Assembly (NCBI GenBank): GCA_009929055.1
Contig: SABI01000003.1
Location: 1-34,305 of the forward strand
Source of the DNA: Spirochaetia bacterium
Lineage (GTDB): Bacteria; Spirochaetota; Spirochaetia; Sphaerochaetales; Sphaerochaetaceae
Direction of reading: 5' to 3'
Length of the DNA: 34,305 nt
In this document: positions 8,177 through 16,153 of the stretch, one piece after another
Position numbering within the stretch: the first letter of the stretch is position 1
Layout: each line of letters opens with the position of its first letter
Made by a program: the position numbers and the translations under genes
The notes under the pieces: generated by a model
The model's database searches: none
What the model saw: the letters and a program-made list of their open reading frames with translations, nothing else
Told to the model about the DNA's origin: nothing

Positions 8177-8212
8177 AAGCAAATTGCTTATTTTTACAAT
8201 TATTAATACTAT
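8177..8212 (+). promoter_or_regulatory. Promoter of antiporter gene with dyad over -35
   Basis: TTGCTT (8184-8189), 17 bp, TACTAT (8207-8212). The -35 is the right arm of a perfect 6-1-6 inverted repeat, AAGCAA-A-TTGCTT (8177-8189), so a regulator could cover it. An AAGGAGC ribosome site follows before the ATG at 8239. Confidence 0.6.
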
Positions 8213-8238
8213 GAGACCAGTCTATTAAGGAGCCCCTC

Positions 8239-9441
8239 ATGGCAATCAACCTTGCAGAAATTATTATATTGTGTCTTGTAGCCGATTACGTGTGTAAAAA
8301 GTTTAACATCCCAGGTCTTGTTGGTATGCTGATCATTGGAATACTCCTTGGTCCTTCCTTTATGAATCTATTACACAACGAAACAATGGTAGTAGCATCT
8401 GACCTTCGTCTTATTGCCTTAATAATCATTCTCCTAAGAGCTGGGTTAGAATTAAAGAAAGAAACATTACATAAAGTAGGATATAGAGCCCTTCTTCTCT
8501 CTTTCTTTCCAGCCTTTATTGAAGCCTTTGTCATCACTCTTTTAGGGCCATCTCTATTGGGGCTAACTCGACTTGAATCAGCTATCTTAGGATCTATCCT
8601 TGCAGCCGTTTCTCCTGCTGTAGTAGTCCCTATGATGGTAAAATTCCAAAAAGAGAAAAGGGGAACAGAGAAAGGAATTCCTACTCTCTTACTCGCAGCT
8701 TCAAGTATTGATGATGTTGTCGTTATTGTGGGCTATAGCATCCTCTTAGGAATCTATACTGGAGGGAAGGTCAATGTAGCCTATGCAATAGTGAGTGTCC
8801 CACTCTCTATTATTATAGGAGCTCTCTTTGGTCTGTTAGTTGGATTTATCCTCTATCACTTTTTTGATCGTTACAATCCAAGGGCAACAAAAAAAGCCCT
8901 CTCTGTAATAGGAATTTCTATTATAAGTGTCCAACTCGGCTCTTTTGTTGAATCCTTCCATATCCCTTATGCAGCCCTTATAGCTGTTATGGCTCTTGGG
9001 TTCATCTTAGTGGAAAAGAGAGAAAAAAGTGCTCATGAGATTTCAAGAAAATTAGAAAAAATTTGGGTGTTTGCTGAAATAATACTCTTTTCATTAGTTG
9101 GAGCAAGTGTTGATGTGAGAGTTGCTCTTCAAGCTGGATTAATGGGAGGCTTCTTAATTATTCTAGGTCTTATTGGTCGCTCTATTGGAACTTGGAGCTG
9201 TTTAATCAAATCAAAATTCACCTATAAAGAGAGACTCTTTATTGTAATTTCATACCTCCCTAAAGCTACTGTTCAAGCAGCTATAGGAGCTGGCCCCCTC
9301 ATTGCTATGAAGAGTAATAATATGGATAGTGGTCCTGGTGAAATCATCCTTGCAGTAGCAGTCCTTTCTATTATTATCACAGCAGCTCCAGGAGCATACT
9401 TTATTAACAAAGCTGCTTCTTTATTGGAAGTAGAGAAATAA
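8239..9441 (+). CDS. Cation:proton antiporter (CPA family)
   Basis: A 400-residue membrane protein with about 12-13 hydrophobic segments, exchanging Na+ or K+ for H+ across the inner membrane. Family marks are the early GLVGMLIIGILLGPSF segment, the LLRAGLELK loop, the crossover region SPAVVVPMM, and SSIDDVVVI (about residue 155) with adjacent acidic residues at the ion site. A DD pair is typical of electrogenic NhaA/NapA-like members; that functional reading is inference. There is no cytosolic RCK/TrkA domain, unlike full KefB/KefC. It appears to be a single-gene unit with its own promoter and a good ribosome site. The ion preferred is unknown. Confidence 0.83.
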   Translation: MAINLAEIIILCLVADYVCKKFNIPGLVGMLIIGILLGPSFMNLLHNETMVVASDLRLIALIIILLRAGLELKKETLHKVGYRALLLSFFPAFIEAFVITLLGPSLLGLTRLESAILGSILAAVSPAVVVPMMVKFQKEKRGTEKGIPTLLLAASSIDDVVVIVGYSILLGIYTGGKVNVAYAIVSVPLSIIIGALFGLLVGFILYHFFDRYNPRATKKALSVIGISIISVQLGSFVESFHIPYAALIAVMALGFILVEKREKSAHEISRKLEKIWVFAEIILFSLVGASVDVRVALQAGLMGGFLIILGLIGRSIGTWSCLIKSKFTYKERLFIVISYLPKATVQAAIGAGPLIAMKSNNMDSGPGEIILAVAVLSIIITAAPGAYFINKAASLLEVEK

Positions 9442-9472
9442 AACAGGCAATTTTCCCCTACTTTTTTTAGTG

Positions 9473-9501
9473 TTGAGAATTTATAATTTATTTTGTACTA
9501 T
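9473..9501 (+). promoter_or_regulatory. Promoter likely giving a leaderless mRNA
   Basis: TTGAGA (9473-9478), 17 bp, TACTAT (9496-9501), then only nine bases to the ATG at 9511. Transcription would start within about 0-3 nt of the start codon. No ribosome site is present. Confidence 0.5.
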
Positions 9502-9510
9502 TATAATCAA

Positions 9511-10677
9511 ATGAAATATAAGAAAAAAATATATTGTCTCTTGTTGCTTCTCATCTCTTTAACCCCCTCTCTCTTTGCAGAGTCAATTATGTATGAGCCT
9601 TCTGGGGTAGATCTTAGCAATTATTATGTTGATGAAGCAGATTCTAATAATCCTAACTCTTTTAATAACTCAACTCTTTATACTAATCATTATGGATATA
9701 TGGGAAGGCTTTGGTATAAAGGAGAAGAAACTACTCTTACATGGAATGATTTGTCAGATAGGTCGGGTGGCAATCCAAACAATCGCTTCTATTTCACCAA
9801 TTCCGATGATAATTCGAGATGGAGGGAAGTGTTCTTTGTTACAAGGGTAAGAGGAAAAAAACGGGGCAGTAGTACAATTGAAAATATTAACAGTACCAAT
9901 ACTGTCATAGCCAATTCTGGCAATACGATGACCATCCCAGGAGCAGGTAATGATATTTTAACAGAAAATGGCCCTGGATTTAATTATAACGGAAATAGTG
10001 GAACCTATAATGGGAGTAATCAATATAGTTATAAGTATAAATATGAATATGTGATTATAGAAATTACTATTATAAGAACTTCCAATACCTACAGATTCTC
10101 AACAGGTTGGCGTGATAATTATCAATCATTCGTGAGTGTTACAGGAGGTGGGGTAGATATCAACCTCACTTTTATAGGAATAACTTCAAGGTGGTGGTGG
10201 GTGTTTGGTGGTACTCTTCCTGATCAGTATATGTTTTCTGTTGAACGAACTGTAGGAGAAGTAATCCCATTAGAGACTCTTTTAATAAAGAATGATAAAA
10301 ATAATGCCCTTGATGTAGGGATTCTTAGATATCATTCTTACTTTAATGATAATGGAACTGTCTCTTTTTCTTCTTTAAGTACAAGTGTTAATACTAATTT
10401 CTTCTTTAGTAGAACAGTAGGATCTACGACCTACACATTCCCCTATAAAGTAGCATTTGAATCGACCAAACCATCTAGTACGATTAAAGATATTAATCTT
10501 ACTAATAGTTTTTCCTCTACCTCAGATTCAATTCAATACCCAAACGGGGGTGGTTCAGGAACAATACAAGTTCTTGAAGGAATAATAAAAGTCTTCGTAA
10601 CTAATCCAAATGTAATTGATGGAAAACCCCCGGGGGAATATTCTTCTACTATTTATTGTTTGCTTAGTGTGAATTAA
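9511..10677 (+). CDS. Secreted Asn/Ser/Thr-rich protein, unrecognised
   Basis: I do not recognise this 388-residue protein. I start it at ATG 9511, because the track's TTG at 9493 lies inside the promoter. A basic start, a leucine run and SLFA|ES give a clear Sec signal peptide cut after about residue 23, with no lipobox Cys. The mature part is rich in Asn, Ser, Thr, Tyr and Gly and looks beta-stranded. It has an aromatic SRWWWVFGG stretch near residue 225. The tail PGEYSSTIYCLLSVN resembles the last strand of Ig-like pilin/adhesin subunits (P-G-x-Y-x-x-T-hydrophobic), but that is only a resemblance. No chaperone or usher gene is near. It converges, 10 bp apart, on the CI-like regulator. Confidence 0.6.
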   Translation: MKYKKKIYCLLLLLISLTPSLFAESIMYEPSGVDLSNYYVDEADSNNPNSFNNSTLYTNHYGYMGRLWYKGEETTLTWNDLSDRSGGNPNNRFYFTNSDDNSRWREVFFVTRVRGKKRGSSTIENINSTNTVIANSGNTMTIPGAGNDILTENGPGFNYNGNSGTYNGSNQYSYKYKYEYVIIEITIIRTSNTYRFSTGWRDNYQSFVSVTGGGVDINLTFIGITSRWWWVFGGTLPDQYMFSVERTVGEVIPLETLLIKNDKNNALDVGILRYHSYFNDNGTVSFSSLSTSVNTNFFFSRTVGSTTYTFPYKVAFESTKPSSTIKDINLTNSFSSTSDSIQYPNGGGSGTIQVLEGIIKVFVTNPNVIDGKPPGEYSSTIYCLLSVN

Positions 10678-10687
10678 TAGGTATCTA

Positions 10688-11374
10688 TTACCGATTAAAG
10701 TGATGGACATGAACCCAACCAACAACGCTTCCAAGAATTGTGAGCTGTGGGTCATCTAACTTGGTCGTGATAGTTGTGTAGCGAGGATTTTCACTCATAA
10801 TAGAGACTTCATTTTTTAACATCATAAATTCTAATCTTCTCACAAAAATACCACTTCCTATTGCTATAGCATAAAGTCCATTAGAGGAACGATGTTCTTT
10901 TGCAAAGATGACAATATCGTGTTCAAAGAGTTGAACACCTATCATTTCATCCCCTTTTACATGTACTCCTATTAAATCAGTTGGGTTAAAACCTTTTGCC
11001 ATATCTTTAAGGATTCTAATAGAACCAATAAAGTTCTTTGAAGAAAGAATCTCACTCTCGTCTTTATATTTAACATGAGTTGAGGTAAGGGGAATTAGGT
11101 AACTAGGGACTTCTTTTTCTAGGAAAAGGGAAAAGTCATGTTCACCAACTTCATCTGTATATGAAGAAAAGCTCTCATTGCTAAATAAAGCAGCCATTGA
11201 AACGCCTAACACTTCAGAGATTTTAAGGGCAATATCTGCTTTGGGAATAGTATTTCTCGTAATCATCATCGATAAATTGCTTGGTGAAATACCTACTTTC
11301 TTAGCAAGCCATTTCTGGTTCAAATCTCCAGTGAGAAATGATTTTACGTTACTCCAAAATGATAATTTATACAT
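10688..11374 (-). CDS. XRE-HTH regulator with degenerate S24 (CI/LexA-like) domain
   Basis: A 228-residue regulator built like phage CI. A helix-turn-helix lies at residues 17-62 (WLAKKVGISPSNLSMMI), and a C-terminal S24/LexA-fold domain spans about 115-225. In active members the catalytic Ser lies in GDSM and the Lys in VKRL, about 37 residues on. Here the same places read GDEM (Glu143) and VRRL (Arg179), 36 residues apart. Self-cleavage is therefore not expected, and the domain probably only dimerises. It diverges from the small RHH-like gene across 185 bp of repeated dyads. It could be a domesticated prophage repressor or an unrelated housekeeping regulator. No phage genes are visible nearby. 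Confidence 0.78.
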   Translation of the reverse strand: MYKLSFWSNVKSFLTGDLNQKWLAKKVGISPSNLSMMITRNTIPKADIALKISEVLGVSMAALFSNESFSSYTDEVGEHDFSLFLEKEVPSYLIPLTSTHVKYKDESEILSSKNFIGSIRILKDMAKGFNPTDLIGVHVKGDEMIGVQLFEHDIVIFAKEHRSSNGLYAIAIGSGIFVRRLEFMMLKNEVSIMSENPRYTTITTKLDDPQLTILGSVVGWVHVHHFNR

Positions 11375-11407
11375 TTCACGAAGATATTACACTAATAAAC
11401 ATAAATA

Positions 11408-11474
11408 TCACAGACGTGTATTATTTTTTCTTTTATCAACAAATTTGTACTTGACTTCACAATTTGTGTATTAT
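11408..11474. promoter_or_regulatory. Divergent control region with repeated dyads
   Basis: Two near-copies, TCACA-GAC-GTGTATTAT (11408-11424) and TCACA-ATTT-GTGTATTAT (11457-11474), bracket a perfect palindrome ACAAATTTGT (11439-11448). The second copy holds the perfect dyad CACAA-T-TTGTG and the TATTAT of a plus-strand promoter (TTGTAC at 11445-11450, 18-bp spacer). These look like operators for the adjacent CI-like regulator. Confidence 0.5.
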
Positions 11475-11559
11475 AGCATTCTTAGAAATCACGTTGTTAC
11501 TTTTCTTAATAGAAAATAAGAAGATAATTTTAATGTAAAATAAACATATGAGGGTACTT

Positions 11560-11763
11560 ATGAAACCGGTTAGACTGTGGGCAACAACAACCCCCGAAGT
11601 ATACAAAGAACTCCTTACCTACTTAGCAACTACTGTAAATATTCGTAGTGGCGCCAAGGTTAAACTTGGAGACTTCATTGAAATGGCCGTTATTGAAAAG
11701 TTAGAGAGAGAGAACAAACGACTGCAAAAAGAACAAGCGAAGAAAGGAACTGTAGTAGAGTAG
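11560..11763 (+). CDS. Small ribbon-helix-helix-like protein
   Basis: A 67-residue basic protein. The ATG at 11560 is preferred over 11548 because a GAGGG site lies seven bases upstream of it and overlaps the earlier ATG. The pattern fits a ribbon-helix-helix DNA-binding dimer. A short strand VRLWATTT is followed by helix PEVYKELLTYLATT, and then by helix LGDFIEMAVIEKLERENKRLQKE, which has a heptad-like, coiled-coil end. No catalytic residues are visible. It may be an antitoxin-like or plasmid/phage-type regulator, but no toxin partner adjoins it. Its divergent promoter shares operators with the CI-like gene, so the two may regulate each other. The fold call is inference from pattern only. 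Confidence 0.55.
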   Translation: MKPVRLWATTTPEVYKELLTYLATTVNIRSGAKVKLGDFIEMAVIEKLERENKRLQKEQAKKGTVVE

Positions 11764-11773
11764 GAAGTTCATC

Positions 11774-12196
11774 TTACTCACACCCCTTTCTACAAAGAGA
11801 GATAGGTAGAGCAGTATTCACTCTCTTCTGTGGATTAATTGCACACTCTATCATGGTGATAATACAGGGCATACTGATAGAGCACATAACCTGTGTTCCA
11901 CTCTTTTTCATATCAATAACTCCAACTTTTTTTAATTGAGCCAAATGCTTTGAAGTAACTGATTTATTTAATCCCAAGTCTGATGCTATTTCACATACGC
12001 ACTTGGGATTTTCCTCAAGGAGAGAAATTATTTGTAATCGAGAAGGATGCCCTACAACACGAAATAGAGAGGCAATAGAAGTTAAGTTCTGGTATGTGAT
12101 TTCATTCATACTCATACTCTTAAACAAAACGGATGCTCTGTCAAGAAGTGAATACAAACATTTTGGGTCAATACATTTTCTCGTGGGATTCTCCAT
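11774..12196 (-). CDS. ArsR/SmtB-family regulator, cysteine-rich
   Basis: A 140-residue winged-helix repressor. I start it at the ATG 12196; the track's TTG start (12265) adds a non-family tail. The ArsR core runs from about residue 40 (FRVVGHPSRLQIISLL) through the recognition helix NKSVTSKHLAQLKKVGVI. The helix-3 CVC motif of arsenic/lead/cadmium sensors is present as PKCVCEIA. Additional cysteines lie at the N-terminus (KCIDPKC), in the beta wing, and at the end (SLCRKGCE), nine in all. A thiol-based metal, arsenite or redox sensor is likely. No efflux or reductase gene is adjacent, so the target is not evident. No ribosome site is seen. Confidence 0.78.
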   Translation of the reverse strand: MENPTRKCIDPKCLYSLLDRASVLFKSMSMNEITYQNLTSIASLFRVVGHPSRLQIISLLEENPKCVCEIASDLGLNKSVTSKHLAQLKKVGVIDMKKSGTQVMCSISMPCIITMIECAINPQKRVNTALPISLCRKGCE

Positions 12197-12549
12197 ATTG
12201 AAAAGTAGTAAAATAAAGCTCAATGCAGAATTCTGTGGGATTTGTACTATAGGTATACTCTTCAAAAAGAAGTATTAAGTATTAAGAATCTAGTAAGAAT
12301 TGCTTTTTGCGACCTTAATGATGTTGTTAGTGCTCTTATTTATTTCTGGAAGGGAATGGACCCTTTTTTCAATCTTATGGCTTGCATATGTATGCTTAAA
12401 TTACCAAATATCTCTACTCTCTCTTTAGAATTATTTTGGATTAATCGTCGTCATTAAACACTCATCTTGTCATCAGGTGATGAAACTTTTATAGGATTAA
12501 ACAGGGTGTAATTTTTTATATATATTTTCAAAAAAAGTATTTACAATTT
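12197..12549. other. Gene-poor gap between arsR and tRNA-Gly
   Basis: I see no convincing gene in these 353 bp. The plus-strand ORF at 12242-12457 starts at TTG, has no ribosome site and an odd composition. A small hairpin TCATC-AGGT-GATGA lies near 12470-12485 without a T-run. The promoter of the ArsR gene must lie at the left edge. Confidence 0.5.
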
Positions 12550-12621
12550 AGCGTCTGAAGGGAATCGAACCCTCGTCACGAGCTTGGGAAGCTCGGGTAA
12601 TAACCATTATACGACAGACGC
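12550..12621 (-). tRNA. tRNA-Gly (CCC)
   Basis: A 72-nt cloverleaf on the minus strand. The acceptor is GCGTCTG paired with CAGACGC, with discriminator T, as in bacterial tRNA-Gly. The anticodon stem CGAGC/GCTCG closes the loop TTCCCAA, giving anticodon CCC for GGG codons. The T-arm contains GGTTCGATTCC. The 3' CCA is not encoded. CCC is a minor glycine isoacceptor. Confidence 0.95.
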
Positions 12622-12634
12622 AAAGACAAGTGTG

Positions 12635-12663
12635 ATATTATCTAATTGCTCTTAATCTTTCAA
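12635..12663 (-). promoter_or_regulatory. Promoter of tRNA-Gly
   Basis: Minus-strand TTGAAA (12658-12663), 17 bp, TAATAT (12635-12640), 13 bp upstream of the tRNA 5' end. Confidence 0.6.
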
Positions 12664-12699
12664 GTCCTTTTTTTATAAGCTCCTTCCTCTTTTTACATC

Positions 12700-12807
12700 T
12701 AGACTCTTATTATTTCTATGGTATAGTTATCCTCATAATTAATTGTACATCATTTTTATTGTAGGATTAATAAAAACCTTCTATTGCTGATTTATAAGCT
12801 ATAGAAG
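12700..12807 (+). promoter_or_regulatory. Leader of fbp-type operon with promoter and inverted repeat
   Basis: A weak promoter TAGACT (12700-12705), 16 bp, TATAGT (12722-12727) would start transcription near 12734 and leave a leader of about 115 nt. Within it an 11-bp imperfect dyad, CTTCTATTGCT / AGCTATAGAAG with an 8-nt loop, spans 12778-12807. It has one mismatch and lies about 30 nt before the AGGAGG site. It may act as an RNA hairpin or an operator. No known riboswitch pattern was recognised. Confidence 0.4.
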
Positions 12808-12848
12808 AAAATATAAGATGAGTTAAACATATTTAGGAGGAAAAAAAT

Positions 12849-13904
12849 ATGAAAAAAATTGTAGCAGTATTACTGATTGCTCTTGTTGGATTCTCTGTTG
12901 CCTTTGCTCAAGGTTCAAGTGAAGCTCCACAAGCACAACCAGCACAAGAAGTAGCAGTTACAGGTGGGTCTGTAGGTGCATATACCACATTAGAAGAACC
13001 TCTTGCAGCAGCTTTGTTTGCAATGTTCGAACAAGAAACTGGTATCAAAGTTAACTTTGTTCGTTTAAGTGGTGGAGAAGCTGTTGCTCGCCTTGAAGCA
13101 GAATCAACAAATCCACAGGTTTCAATTTGGGTTGGAGGAGTCGGACTAGACCACATCACAGCCAAATCAAAAGGATTAACAACCCCTTACGTTTCTCGTT
13201 TTGCATCAAACACACCAAGCCAATATCGCGATAAAGAAAACTTCTGGATTGGTTTGTATGTAGGACCACTCACATTTGTTACAAACCTTGACAGAGCAAA
13301 AGAACTTGGCCTCGCTGTTCCAAAAAGTTGGGCAGATTTAACAAAACCTGAATACAAAGGGTATATTAGAATGGCTAACCCTAACTCATCAGGGACAGCT
13401 TATAACGTTCTCACTACCATGCGTTATGTCCTTGGAAGTGAAGATGCAATGCTCGACTATATGAAAAAGCTCGACAAAAACATCGACCAATACACCAAAA
13501 GTGGTTCAGCTCCTGGTAAAAGTGTAGGTATCGGAGAAATTCCAGTAGCTATTGGATATGCTCACGACCAAGTAAAGATCAAAGATGCTGGTGCCAGCAT
13601 TCAAATTACCGCTCCTACAGAAGGAACTGGATTCGAACTCGCTTCAATGTCTATGGTAAAAGGTGGAAAAGAAGCCGTTAATGCAAAGAAATTGTATGAC
13701 TGGATCCTCTCTTCTCCTAACGCACAAAAAGAATTTACTAAATGGTATGTTGTATTAGTAGCAAAAGGTGCTGAAAAACACCCACAAGCTCTAAGTATCG
13801 ACGAAATCAAAACCGTTGACCAAGACTTTACTTGGGATGGTGATAAAGTTAACAAAACTAGATTGCTTGATGCATGGACAAATGCAATAGGTCAATATCG
13901 ATAA
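12849..13904 (+). CDS. ABC importer substrate-binding protein, FbpA/AfuA type
   Basis: A 351-residue periplasmic binding protein of the iron(III)/2-aminoethylphosphonate/spermidine-like family 1. The signal peptide ends AFA|QGSSEA, a form common in spirochaete binding proteins, with no lipobox Cys. A low-complexity Ala/Gln/Pro linker to about residue 35 leads into the first lobe (VGAYTTLEEPLAAALFAMFEQ). Typical family parts follow: LSGGEAVARLEAE, LGLAVPKSWADLTKPEYKGYIRMANPNSSGTA and a lysine-rich C-lobe. I do not see the adjacent Tyr-Tyr pair of true ferric-binding FbpA, so the ligand (Fe, phosphonate, thiamine-like or other) is open. It is the first gene of an operon with permease (21 bp on) and ATPase. 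AGGAGG precedes the ATG. Confidence 0.83.
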   Translation: MKKIVAVLLIALVGFSVAFAQGSSEAPQAQPAQEVAVTGGSVGAYTTLEEPLAAALFAMFEQETGIKVNFVRLSGGEAVARLEAESTNPQVSIWVGGVGLDHITAKSKGLTTPYVSRFASNTPSQYRDKENFWIGLYVGPLTFVTNLDRAKELGLAVPKSWADLTKPEYKGYIRMANPNSSGTAYNVLTTMRYVLGSEDAMLDYMKKLDKNIDQYTKSGSAPGKSVGIGEIPVAIGYAHDQVKIKDAGASIQITAPTEGTGFELASMSMVKGGKEAVNAKKLYDWILSSPNAQKEFTKWYVVLVAKGAEKHPQALSIDEIKTVDQDFTWDGDKVNKTRLLDAWTNAIGQYR

Positions 13905-13925
13905 GAACCAATAAAAAGAGACAAT

Positions 13926-16142
13926 ATGTTTAGAAAAAAACAATTGATTCATTTTATCCTTGCTGCGGTGATTTTTATCACCGCAGATATTTGGATATAC
14001 CACACTCTCACTACATCTTTTGATACCTATGTAGAAAAAAGAGATTTCAATGAAATATCCTTATTTGTACAAACAGCACCAAAAGAAATAGAAGAGATAC
14101 CTAGTTGGCTTGAAGAAGTCTCCTCAATCATACCCGGATCGAAAGCCCTCTACCTTGCATTTGACAACAATAGTGGATTTTTCGTCCCCTATGCGAGTTC
14201 TGATGCTAATGTAGAAAAATTTTATAATGAACAAAAGACTAATAGCGATTTTATTACAGCCCTCGATAGCGCCTATTACTTAGAAACAGTAAAACTCCCA
14301 CAAACCTATTCAATTCAATTAGAAAATGAAATGGTAAAAACCCGTATCTTCGCTTCTCCTATTATTGCAGAAAATGGATATGAAGCTACTGGTGCTCTCT
14401 TTATTGTAGTTCCAGTTAGTAGTGCTTCCTCATATTCTCGCCTCATAGGAACTTTTGCACTACTTGCGGCTATAGGATTCTTACTCATTGCATGGGTGGT
14501 AAGTTTCTCTCGTGATCCTATTACAGGATTCATGGTGTTAGGACTTTTTCTTATGGTGGGAGTATTTGTAGCCTACCCTCTTATTGAAGCGCTACGACTT
14601 TCATTTATGAAAAATGGCAGTTTCTCACTTGATACGTGGGCTCTGGCCCTCTCCCCCTCTTATATCGTAGCCCTATGGGGTTCATTAAGGTTAGGAGTTT
14701 CGACGGCAACGGTTTCAACCTTAATAGGATTTATGATTGCATTCTTAGTTGAAAGAACGAGTTTTAAAAACAAAAGAGTTGTTTCAACCCTTGCAACTAT
14801 GCCAGTTATCTCTCCCCCATTCTCACTCTCCCTCTCTATTATTCTATTATTTGGAAATAATGGATTAATTAGCAAACAACTGTTACACCTTCAGCACACT
14901 TCAATCTATGGGTTAGGTGGACTTACTGTTGTCCAAACAATCAGTATGTTCCCCATAGCTTTCCTCACTATTAGTGGAGTCCTTAGACAAATTGACTCAA
15001 CTGTGGAGGATGCTTCCTTAGACTTAAATGCAACTAGATGGCAAACATTTAAATCAATAACACTACCACTGACTATTCCAGGAATACTTTCAGCATGGAT
15101 GCTTGTCTTTACTAACTCCCTAGCTGACTTTGCAAACCCATTATTGCTAAGTGGTAACCTACGGGTTCTTTCTACTGAAGCCTATATGATGGTTACAGGG
15201 AGAATGAACGACCTTGGTGGTGGTGCAGTCCTCTCTTTCTTATTACTCCTTCCTACAGTAAGTGCCTTTATGGTACAGCGGTTCTGGGTAAGTCGAAAGA
15301 GCTTTGTTACCGTTACAGGCAAACCTTCTACGACCCTTACTGAGCTCACTACTGCCCCTGTTAGAAAGACCTTAACAGTTCTTACATGGGCAATTCTTGG
15401 TTTTATTTTAATGCTCTATTTAACAATTATTGCAGGAGCCTTTGTGAAGAACTGGGGAATTGACTACACCTTTACCCTCTCTAACTGGAAAGCTATTCCA
15501 GATAGTTGGGATTCAATCGTCTCTACCCTTACCTTAGCCTTAATATCTGCTCCTTTAGCAGGAATTATTGCAATGGCTGCAGCAATGCTCATAGTAAGAA
15601 AAAAATTCCCAGGCAAAAGATTCTTGGAAGTATTAATGATGACTCCGTATGCAATTCCTGGAACCTTAATAGGTATTGCGTATGTTATTGCATTTAACAA
15701 GCAACCCCTTATCTTAGTAGGAACAGGGGCAATTATCGTGATTAACTATGTAATAAGAGAACTTCCTGTTGGCCTTGAAAATGGAATAACAGCCCTTCAT
15801 CAAATAGACCCTTCAATAGAAGAGGCCGCTCAAGACTTAGGGGCAGATGTCCCAACAGTATTTAGAACAATTGTCTTACCATTAGTAAGACCAGCTTTCT
15901 TAAGTAGTATGACCTATACCTTTGTAAGATCAATGACAGCAGTAAGTGCAATTATCTTCCTCATCTCTGCCAAGTGGTACCATCTTACTATTAAGATACT
16001 TTCATACTCAGAAAATTTACGATTTGGACTTGCCAGTGTCCTTTGTACGATGCTTATCGGTGTCGTCCTTGGAGTATTCGGCCTTATGAACCTCCTCGTA
16101 AAAGATGACAAACTTACCCAAAAGACGATTTCGAGTCGATAA
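13926..16142 (+). CDS. ABC permease (fused double FbpB) with N-terminal extracytoplasmic domain
   Basis: A 738-residue inner-membrane permease. Two consecutive binding-protein-dependent transport domains are fused, as in FbpB, each with an EAA-type loop. The first reads EDASLDLNATRWQTFKSITLPL (about 360) and the second EEAAQDLGADVPTVFRTIVLPL (about 635). Before the usual first permease helix (about 200) lies an extra module. It has one membrane helix (8-28), about 140 residues outside the membrane (29-168) and a second helix (170-195). That loop, with strand-rich segments and a 'GALFIVVPV' end, resembles a single Cache-like sensor domain. Removing it leaves about 545 residues, the family's normal length. 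The module may bind the substrate-loaded binding protein or sense ligand; this is inference. Confidence 0.8.
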   Translation: MFRKKQLIHFILAAVIFITADIWIYHTLTTSFDTYVEKRDFNEISLFVQTAPKEIEEIPSWLEEVSSIIPGSKALYLAFDNNSGFFVPYASSDANVEKFYNEQKTNSDFITALDSAYYLETVKLPQTYSIQLENEMVKTRIFASPIIAENGYEATGALFIVVPVSSASSYSRLIGTFALLAAIGFLLIAWVVSFSRDPITGFMVLGLFLMVGVFVAYPLIEALRLSFMKNGSFSLDTWALALSPSYIVALWGSLRLGVSTATVSTLIGFMIAFLVERTSFKNKRVVSTLATMPVISPPFSLSLSIILLFGNNGLISKQLLHLQHTSIYGLGGLTVVQTISMFPIAFLTISGVLRQIDSTVEDASLDLNATRWQTFKSITLPLTIPGILSAWMLVFTNSLADFANPLLLSGNLRVLSTEAYMMVTGRMNDLGGGAVLSFLLLLPTVSAFMVQRFWVSRKSFVTVTGKPSTTLTELTTAPVRKTLTVLTWAILGFILMLYLTIIAGAFVKNWGIDYTFTLSNWKAIPDSWDSIVSTLTLALISAPLAGIIAMAAAMLIVRKKFPGKRFLEVLMMTPYAIPGTLIGIAYVIAFNKQPLILVGTGAIIVINYVIRELPVGLENGITALHQIDPSIEEAAQDLGADVPTVFRTIVLPLVRPAFLSSMTYTFVRSMTAVSAIIFLISAKWYHLTIKILSYSENLRFGLASVLCTMLIGVVLGVFGLMNLLVKDDKLTQKTISSR

Positions 16143-16153
16143 AAGGATAGATC

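Noticed and set aside
11178-11519. 113-aa plus-strand ORF
   Set aside because: Antisense to the CI-like gene and through the divergent promoter region.
12242-12457. 71-aa plus-strand ORF in the arsR-tRNA gap
   Set aside because: TTG start, no ribosome site, and no domain-like content; it partly overlaps the ArsR promoter region.
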